Source: Spirochaetaceae bacterium (GTDB taxonomy: Bacteria > Spirochaetota > Spirochaetia > Treponematales > Breznakiellaceae). Taken from it: DNA of 12,715 nt. How positions within the stretch are numbered: the stretch's first letter is position 1; the number at the start of each line of letters is the position of its first letter. A model generated the notes under the pieces. The model saw only the letters and a program-made list of their open reading frames with translations. It did not search any database and was not told the DNA's origin. This document shows, in pieces, positions 1-5,090 of the stretch. The stretch spans positions 1 through 12,715 of the forward strand of contig JAIRYB010000212.1 of assembly GCA_031267955.1 (NCBI GenBank), in the 5' to 3' direction. A program made the translations under genes and the position numbers.

Positions 1-27
1 AATATTCCATCGAACTTACGTTAGCTA

Positions 28-336
28 TTATTGATTATGCAATATATTGTCAATTTCTTTTTCAAAAAGTAATACAATTTCTTTCTTTTTGTTTTGTATT
101 TCGGCTTCCTGTTCCGGAGAAATTTTATTTATATCTTGGAAAAATACCAAAGGATCGACATCAAGAGCATTGGCAATTCTTTCAATTGTGGAAAGTTTGG
201 GTACATTTTTATAAATTTCCATCAACCCAATATAACTGGTTGCCGTATTACAGGCTTCGGCTAGTTTCTCTTGGGAAATCCCCTTTTTTTTGCGTATACG
301 CTTGATATTGTCAATGACAAGCCGTTCTAAATACAT
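28..336 (-). CDS. XRE-family helix-turn-helix transcriptional regulator (102 aa)
   Basis: Small DNA-binding protein, probably a repressor. Residues about 6-66 form a Cro/C1-type HTH: an arginine/lysine-rich first helix, GISQEKLAEA as helix 2, TSYIGLMEIYKN as the recognition region and LSTIERIANALDV as the closing helices. The last 30 residues are charged and probably helical, possibly for dimerisation. The size suits a single-domain XRE regulator. No signal peptide or membrane segment is seen. The ATG lacks a clear Shine-Dalgarno sequence; the bases before it are almost pure A/T, and the predicted start of transcription lies only about 9 nt upstream. The gene is divergent from the lipoprotein at 508 and shares its control region, so autoregulation plus control of that lipoprotein is the natural guess. 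The family assignment is firm; the target is inferred. Confidence 0.88.
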   Translation of the reverse strand: MYLERLVIDNIKRIRKKKGISQEKLAEACNTATSYIGLMEIYKNVPKLSTIERIANALDVDPLVFFQDINKISPEQEAEIQNKKKEIVLLFEKEIDNILHNQ

Positions 337-351
337 TTCTATATTATTATT

Positions 352-380
352 GATATAAATTTGAATTTATTTATTGACAA
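352..380 (-). promoter_or_regulatory. Putative sigma-70 promoter of the XRE gene
   Basis: On the minus strand TTGTCA (375-380) is followed after exactly 17 nt by TATATC (352-357). Predicted +1 is near 345, leaving about 9 nt before the ATG. Its -35 box lies on the same base pairs as the -35 box of the divergent promoter. The call is by eye in AT-rich DNA. Confidence 0.5.
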
Positions 381-402
381 TATTGATATATTAATGTATT
401 AT
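374..402 (+). promoter_or_regulatory. Putative sigma-70 promoter of the InlB-repeat lipoprotein
   Basis: TTGACA (374-379), a 17 nt spacer and TATTAT (397-402) make a near-consensus promoter. Predicted +1 is around 409, about 100 nt before the lipoprotein start. A second TATAAT at 409-414 has no matching -35 box at normal spacing. The -35 base pairs are shared with the opposed XRE promoter. Confidence 0.6.
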
Positions 403-507
403 ATTTGATATAATTTGGACTTTATGGTTCAAAAATACATCATTTTTACGGATTCTAGATGAAACTGTATATAAAAGTATACACTAAAACTTCAGAGGAG
501 AATTGTA

Positions 508-2187
508 ATGAAAAAATTACATTATGTGTTTTGCATGGTCGCTTTGTGCAGTATGATATTGCAGGGCTGTTCGCAACCGGCCGGGAACAGTAATAACCCT
601 AGGTCTTTCACTGTCTCCTTTGACGCTGGAAACGGTAGTGGTATTGCCCCGGATGATATAACCGTAAACGAGGGGGAAACCATAACCCTTCCTGGACAAG
701 GTGAATTAACCGCACCACAGAATTATATATTTAACTGTTGGAAAACCGGGGGGGTTAATTATTATCCCGACACAGATTTTATCGCTACAAAAAATGTTGT
801 GTTTATTGCCCAGTGGTCGCCAATAGTTCCATCACAGACAACATATACTGTAACTTATTACGCCAACGGCGCAAGCGGAAGCCCTCCGTCTTCACAAACT
901 GTTAATGCGGGGGACACCGTTGCCATTGCAGGCCAGGAAAACCTCTATTACAGCGGAAATACCTTTAGCGGCTGGAACACCTCTCCTGACGGCGGCGGTA
1001 TTTCTTATATGGCGGGCGAATCCGTTACAGCCAATTCCAATATCTCCCTTTATGCTCAATGGACAACAGTTGCCGTAACAACGCATACTGTTACCTACTA
1101 CGCCAACGGCGCAAGCGGAAGCCCTCCGTCTTCACAGACTGTTAATGCGGGGGACACCGTTGCCATTGCAGGCCAGGGAAGTCTCTATTACAGCGGAAAT
1201 ACCTTTAGCGGCTGGAATACCTCTCCTAACGGCGGCGGTATTTCTTATATGGCGGGCGAATCCGTTACAGCCGATTCCAATATCTCCCTTTACGCCCAAT
1301 GGACAACAGTTGCCGTAACAACGTATACTGTTACCTATTACGCCAACGGCGCAAGCGGAAGCCCTCCGTCTTCGCAGGCTTTTAATGCGGGGGATACCGT
1401 TGGCATTGCAGGCCAGGGAAGCCTCTATTACAGCGGAAAAAACTTCACCGGCTGGAACACTAACCCCAGCGGTTCAGGGAGATCTTTTGCCGCAAATTCT
1501 AGTTTTATTATAAATTCAAATATGTCTTTGTTCGCTCAATGGGAAACACCAAGCCCAACTGCTCCGGGTAATTTAAGTACCCATAGTCCCAGTTCAAGTT
1601 ACAATAGCCACGAAATTGGCGTATTTATTACATGGGATGCAGCAACAGGGGCGTCATACTATAATATTTATTGGGATGTATCTATTTCCGGTTCCTTTAG
1701 TACTCTAATAGGTACCACCGCTTTGACTTCATATAATGACAGAGAAAATTTATTTGCATACTCTTCTAATTATTACAAGGTCGCAGCGGTATACCCATTA
1801 GGTGAAATTGGTCCCAAGTCAATTGCCGTCATATATACTTTTCCGACTATATCTGAAATTTCTCTAAATGCAGTCAATAACGGATCTGCTGATACGACTA
1901 TTACTGATGATCTTCAATATCATTATTTTACACCCATAGATGGGATCTCGTTTGCGGTATATTGGTTTGATGCAAATCTCTCTTATACCTATGGTGACGT
2001 ATCTTTATATGCTTATTGGGCAGATACAGGTGTTGAAATTACTGTATCTGATAATGATACAGGATCAAAGGCAGGCCCATCAGGGAATCATTTAACTATT
2101 CCAAAAAACAATGGAGGACAGGATGTTGTTATAAAAGTCGCGCCTTACAGTAGTGGAAGATATCGTATTTTAATTCGTGCTTTATGA
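508..2187 (+). CDS. Surface lipoprotein with four InlB-like (Listeria-Bacteroides) repeats and a fibronectin-III-like domain (559 aa)
   Basis: Exported, probably outer-membrane-anchored and surface-exposed. The signal peptide covers residues 1-20 with lipobox LQGC; Cys21 would be lipidated. A diverged InlB-like beta-grasp repeat spans about 33-103. Three further repeats of 80 residues start at 112, 192 and 272; each begins TVTYYANGASGSPPSS and ends in AQW. Residues about 349-445 look like a fibronectin type III domain with the pattern APGNLS, ITWDAATGASYYNIYW, YYKVAAV. The C-terminal 110 residues form a beta-rich domain reminiscent of pre-peptidase C-terminal domains (weak). The start is supported by AGAGGAG at 494-500. 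Such repeats occur in adhesins and cell-surface proteins; the ligand here is unknown. GC content is clearly lower than downstream genes, and the repeats are nearly identical at DNA level, suggesting recent amplification. Confidence 0.9.
   Translation: MKKLHYVFCMVALCSMILQGCSQPAGNSNNPRSFTVSFDAGNGSGIAPDDITVNEGETITLPGQGELTAPQNYIFNCWKTGGVNYYPDTDFIATKNVVFIAQWSPIVPSQTTYTVTYYANGASGSPPSSQTVNAGDTVAIAGQENLYYSGNTFSGWNTSPDGGGISYMAGESVTANSNISLYAQWTTVAVTTHTVTYYANGASGSPPSSQTVNAGDTVAIAGQGSLYYSGNTFSGWNTSPNGGGISYMAGESVTADSNISLYAQWTTVAVTTYTVTYYANGASGSPPSSQAFNAGDTVGIAGQGSLYYSGKNFTGWNTNPSGSGRSFAANSSFIINSNMSLFAQWETPSPTAPGNLSTHSPSSSYNSHEIGVFITWDAATGASYYNIYWDVSISGSFSTLIGTTALTSYNDRENLFAYSSNYYKVAAVYPLGEIGPKSIAVIYTFPTISEISLNAVNNGSADTTITDDLQYHYFTPIDGISFAVYWFDANLSYTYGDVSLYAYWADTGVEITVSDNDTGSKAGPSGNHLTIPKNNGGQDVVIKVAPYSSGRYRILIRAL
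841..1560 (+). repeat. Three in-frame 240 bp tandem repeats within the lipoprotein gene
   Basis: Units start at 841, 1081 and 1321, exactly 240 bp (80 codons) apart. By my count units 1 and 2 differ at 14 of 240 positions. Unit 3 matches well for its first 120 bp (9 differences from unit 2) and then diverges after about 1440-1470. Differences include many silent third-position changes. The exact, in-frame period allows gain or loss of units by recombination without breaking the reading frame. Confidence 0.95.
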
Positions 2188-2538
2188 TTAACATTATTAA
2201 GGTTTATATGAGAGCTACAAAACCATTTATAACCGGGTACTCCGCAGCGGGCTTTTACTTGTGCGCAATGCGCTTTCGCGCAGGAAATGCGGAGTGAAGT
2301 TTTGGCGCGATATCCGGAATGTAAGGCGTATAGCGGTTGAAAAACCCGAAAAACAGTTTTATGAAATCCGTTCCGCGTAAGGGATAGGAGGGGGCCGTAG
2401 GCGCCACGGCGCGAAGCGGCGGGGCCGGAGCGGGTACCGCGGAGCCCCGGATAGCCCGGTCCGGCGTTTGCGCAGCGAACGCCGGATGCGCCCTGATTCC
2501 GGGCCGGGACGCGGGATTGCGGGCAGGGAAATCCGCGA
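2188..2538. other. Non-coding GC-rich block with nested palindromes
   Basis: No convincing gene is seen. The block starts AT-rich and turns GC-rich near 2232. It contains three strong inverted repeats. ACTCCGCA (2239-2246) pairs with 2288-2295 and encloses TGCGC/GCGCA (2262-2266/2278-2282). GGGGC (2421-2425) pairs with 2444-2448 around GCGG-GTA-CCGC (2430-2440). CCGGCGTT (2461-2468) pairs with 2478-2485. None has a clear U-run, though the first could end lipoprotein transcription. Such blocks fit dispersed extragenic palindromic repeats. Confidence 0.6.
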
Positions 2539-2539
2539 T

Positions 2540-2567
2540 TTGCATATTTTTAAAAATTTTGTATAAT
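2540..2567 (+). promoter_or_regulatory. Promoter of the copper-handling operon
   Basis: TTGCAT (2540-2545), a 16 nt spacer (17 nt if TTTGCA at 2539 is the -35) and a consensus TATAAT (2562-2567). Predicted +1 is about 2574, giving a leader of roughly 50 nt to the ATG at 2626. It stands out as an AT-rich island in a GC-rich block. A possible second start, TTGTAT (2559-2564) with 17 nt to CATAAT (2582-2587), overlaps it. Confidence 0.65.
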
Positions 2568-2589
2568 CCCCATAATTTCCCCATAATTT
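2568..2589 (+). repeat. Tandem 11 bp repeat at the operon transcription start (candidate operator)
   Basis: CCCCATAATTT occurs twice without a gap (2568-2578 and 2579-2589), immediately after the TATAAT box and across the predicted +1. A one-turn period at this place fits a repressor site. It does not match the CueR, CopY or CsoR operator patterns I know, so the regulator is unknown. Confidence 0.45.
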
Positions 2590-2625
2590 GGCGTATGATT
2601 AAAGCGCGGATGGAGGCCGGGGCGG

Positions 2626-4530
2626 ATGAAAACGGAAGGAAAAAAAACGGCGGTTTTCCGTATCGGCGGTATGAGCTGTACAAGCTGCCGGGACCGGATT
2701 GAAAAAAACCTGCGGAGCGCCGAAGGTGTTGAGGACGCGGCGGTGAGTTATAATGACGGGACGGCGAGGGTGGGCTATGATCCGGCGATTATCGATCCCG
2801 AGGGTATAAGGGCTGTTATCGAAAAACTGGGCTACAGTGTTCTTGACGGCGCCCGGCATGAATCAAAAACCCGTCTGATCGGGACGCTGGTAATCATCCT
2901 TGCCCTTTATATGATACTGAGGCAATTCGGGACGGGCGGGATCGCGGGCGCGTTTCCCCTGGCGGAAGCCGGCATGGGTTACGGGATGCTTTTTATCATC
3001 GGCCTTGTTACCTCGGTACACTGCGCCGCCATGTGCGGGGGGATAAACCTTTCGCAATGCCTGCCGGCGGTTTCCGGCGGGAACGCGGGCGGCGTGGCCC
3101 GGCTCGCCGTTCTCTTCCCCAGCATCCTCTACAATGCCGGGCGGGTTGTTTCGTATACGGCCGCCGGCGTTATTGTCGGCGCGTTGGGTTCGGCGCTTAC
3201 TGTTACCGGGGCCATGCAGGGGATTGTACAGATCGCCGCCGGGGTGTTTATGGCGGTCATGGGCGCCAATATGCTGGGGCTTTTCCCCGCCCTGCGAAGG
3301 TTTACCCCGCGTATGCCCCGTATCTTCGCGAAAAAGATCGGCGCGGGAAAAAGATCCGGCAAAAGCCCCCTTGCCGTGGGCCTGCTCAACGGACTCATGC
3401 CCTGCGGCCCGCTCCAGGCGATGCAGCTTTACGCGCTTTCCACGGGAAGCCCGCTGCGGGGCGGGATCTCGATGTTCCTGTTCAGCGCCGGGACAGTACC
3501 CCTTATGTTCGGCCTCGGCGCGCTAGGTTCTTTTTTAAGCGATACTTCGCGGGGGCGCGGTTTTTCCGCCTGGGCAATGAAGGCCGGCGCGGTGCTTGTA
3601 ACAGTACTTGGCTTAACCATGTTTACAAACGGCTGGAACCTGGGCGGCTTTCCCGGGCTTCCGGAAATTGCCTCCGGCCTTTTAAACCCCGCGCGGGCCT
3701 ACGCCGCCCCCTTCGGCCGCGGCGATGCTGTTAAAGAAGCCGCGGCAGCGGCGGCCGGGCCTGTTTTCGCGGACGGGGTACAGACGGTGAGCAGCACCCT
3801 CAGCCCCGGGCGCTATCCGGCCATCACGGTCCGGGCGGGCGTCCCGGTAAGATGGACAATCAGCGCGCCCCAGGGAAGCATCAACGGCTGCAACAACCGG
3901 ATGATTATCCGGGAGTACGGCATCGAGCACCGTTTCAAGCCCGGCGAAAATATCATCGAGTTTACCCCGGACCGGGCGGGCAGATTCCCCTACTCCTGCT
4001 GGATGGGCATGATACGCAGTTCCATCACTGTTGTCGCGGAGGGCGGGGCCGTTGCCGAAGATACTGCCGGCGCGGCCGGCGGGCCTGTCCCCGCGGGGGT
4101 GACGATACCGTCCGGCGAGGCCGTTGTTGCCGGAATAGACAAGGCCGGCGTACAGCGGGTAACGATAAACCTTACCGACGACGGCTTCAGCCCGTCCGTA
4201 ATTGTTATGCAGAAAGGGCTTAGAACCGAATGGACTATAAAAAACGATTCCCTTGACGAGGGGAATTCGGCCCTGGTCTTCCCGCTCTATTACACGCAAA
4301 TAGAAATGGCGGCGGGGGATAATATTATAGAAGTAATACCGTCAAGCGATTTCGAGTTTTCGACGGTGGATAATATCTTTTACGGCTATGTAAAGGCGGT
4401 GGACGATATTGGCCGCGTAGATATCGAGGCGGTAAAAAAGGAAGCCGCGGAGTTTGAAACCCTGATCTACCCGGACGCTTATTTTGAAGCGGCGGGCCGG
4501 GGCGGGTGCTGCGGTTCCGGCAGGAGTTAA
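2626..4530 (+). CDS. HMA / TauE-SafE-like membrane / double cupredoxin fusion protein (634 aa)
   Basis: Predicted membrane copper-handling protein. An N-terminal heavy-metal-associated domain (about 8-75) carries GMSCTSC, with Cys18 and Cys21 as Cu+ ligands. After a membrane segment near 84-98 comes a COG2836-type TauE/SafE-like core (about 118-335) with motif HCAAMCGG (132-139) and LMPCGP (257-262), both Cys-bearing and embedded in helices. Two cupredoxin-like domains follow. The first (about 380-470) has Cys422 in NGCNN and YSCWMGM with Cys458, Met460 and Met462, a plausible copper site. The second (about 508-592) keeps the fold pattern but not these ligands. The tail ends in CysCys (628-629). 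TGGAGG at 2611-2616 sets the start. It is first in an operon, 17 nt before the DUF2318 gene. The domains are seen; delivery of copper to or from the periplasm is inferred. Confidence 0.85.
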   Translation: MKTEGKKTAVFRIGGMSCTSCRDRIEKNLRSAEGVEDAAVSYNDGTARVGYDPAIIDPEGIRAVIEKLGYSVLDGARHESKTRLIGTLVIILALYMILRQFGTGGIAGAFPLAEAGMGYGMLFIIGLVTSVHCAAMCGGINLSQCLPAVSGGNAGGVARLAVLFPSILYNAGRVVSYTAAGVIVGALGSALTVTGAMQGIVQIAAGVFMAVMGANMLGLFPALRRFTPRMPRIFAKKIGAGKRSGKSPLAVGLLNGLMPCGPLQAMQLYALSTGSPLRGGISMFLFSAGTVPLMFGLGALGSFLSDTSRGRGFSAWAMKAGAVLVTVLGLTMFTNGWNLGGFPGLPEIASGLLNPARAYAAPFGRGDAVKEAAAAAAGPVFADGVQTVSSTLSPGRYPAITVRAGVPVRWTISAPQGSINGCNNRMIIREYGIEHRFKPGENIIEFTPDRAGRFPYSCWMGMIRSSITVVAEGGAVAEDTAGAAGGPVPAGVTIPSGEAVVAGIDKAGVQRVTINLTDDGFSPSVIVMQKGLRTEWTIKNDSLDEGNSALVFPLYYTQIEMAAGDNIIEVIPSSDFEFSTVDNIFYGYVKAVDDIGRVDIEAVKKEAAEFETLIYPDAYFEAAGRGGCCGSGRS

Positions 4531-4547
4531 TTTTTAGGAGGTACAAA

Positions 4548-5054
4548 ATGATAAGGAAACCTGTTCAAAAAGCGCGTAACGGCCTGGCGAGGCTGGCGGT
4601 CCCGGTAGTTTTGTTTTTGCTTGCGGGGGCGGATCTGCCCGCACAGAACGCCGGGCAGCTGAACATGGTCAAACCGGCAATCGCGGACCGGGACCTGGTG
4701 ATCCCGGTCGCGGAGGTGACGGAAAACGCGGCCTTCTATCCTGTGGACATACAGGGGATCCGGCTTGAGGTTATCGCGGTAAAAGCGCCCGACGGCACAA
4801 TCAGGACCGCGTTTAACACCTGCCAGGTCTGCTACGCGTCGGGGCGCGGTTTTTACAAACAGCAGGGGAGCCTGCTCGTATGCCAGAACTGCGGCAACCG
4901 TTTCAGGATGAGCCAGGTGGAACGGCGTTCGGGCGGCTGTAACCCGGTACCCATATTCCCGGCGAACAAAACAGTGGATGACAGAAATATCACTATTTCC
5001 AAAGACTTTCTGGCAAAGGCAAAAGAAATATTTTCCCACTGGAAAAGGGGTTAA
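4548..5054 (+). CDS. Exported DUF2318-type Cys-rich metal-binding protein (168 aa)
   Basis: Small exported protein. A basic N-terminus and hydrophobic segment (about 13-28) followed by LPAQ suggest a signal peptide cleaved near residue 32, or an N-terminal anchor. The conserved region holds CQVC (Cys92, Cys95), CQNC (Cys112, Cys115) and GGC (Cys131) within FNTCQVCYASGRGFY and NCGNRFRMSQV. This matches the DUF2318 family as I remember it, whose members lie beside iron or copper transport genes and are thought to bind a metal or Fe-S centre. ATG 4548 is chosen because AGGAGG lies at 4536-4541 and the hydrophobic leader follows directly; the frame is open upstream to 4506, but without a ribosome site. 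It sits between the cupredoxin fusion and CopA, so copper or redox handling of the same metal is likely. The exact role is unknown. Confidence 0.8.
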   Translation: MIRKPVQKARNGLARLAVPVVLFLLAGADLPAQNAGQLNMVKPAIADRDLVIPVAEVTENAAFYPVDIQGIRLEVIAVKAPDGTIRTAFNTCQVCYASGRGFYKQQGSLLVCQNCGNRFRMSQVERRSGGCNPVPIFPANKTVDDRNITISKDFLAKAKEIFSHWKRG

Positions 5055-5090
5055 GTTTACAGCGATTCTTTTGAAAACAGGAGTACAGCT

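Larger units (their letters stand above)
350..412 (+). repeat. Three TTGATATA direct repeats in the divergent control region (candidate operator)
   Basis: Exact copies of TTGATATA lie at 350-357, 383-390 and 405-412. Starts are 33 and 22 bp apart, i.e. three and two helical turns, so all copies present the same DNA face. The first overlaps the -10 of the XRE promoter, the second lies in the spacer of the lipoprotein promoter, and the third is just downstream of its -10. This placement would suit a repressor acting on both promoters. The low complexity of the region makes chance repeats possible. Confidence 0.4.

Noticed and set aside
841..1560. CRISPR-like or satellite array
   Set aside because: Units are 240 bp, contiguous, in frame and encode a known protein repeat; there are no spacers.
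2239..2300. Intrinsic terminator of the InlB-repeat lipoprotein
   Set aside because: The stem is real, but the loop is 41 nt long and only four T follow, inside GAAGTTTTGG; kept as a palindrome only.
2255..2683. Minus-strand open frame across the palindrome block before the copper operon
   Set aside because: The translation is Pro/Ala/Arg-rich low complexity that follows the palindromes and runs into the operon promoter and start; no supporting start signal.
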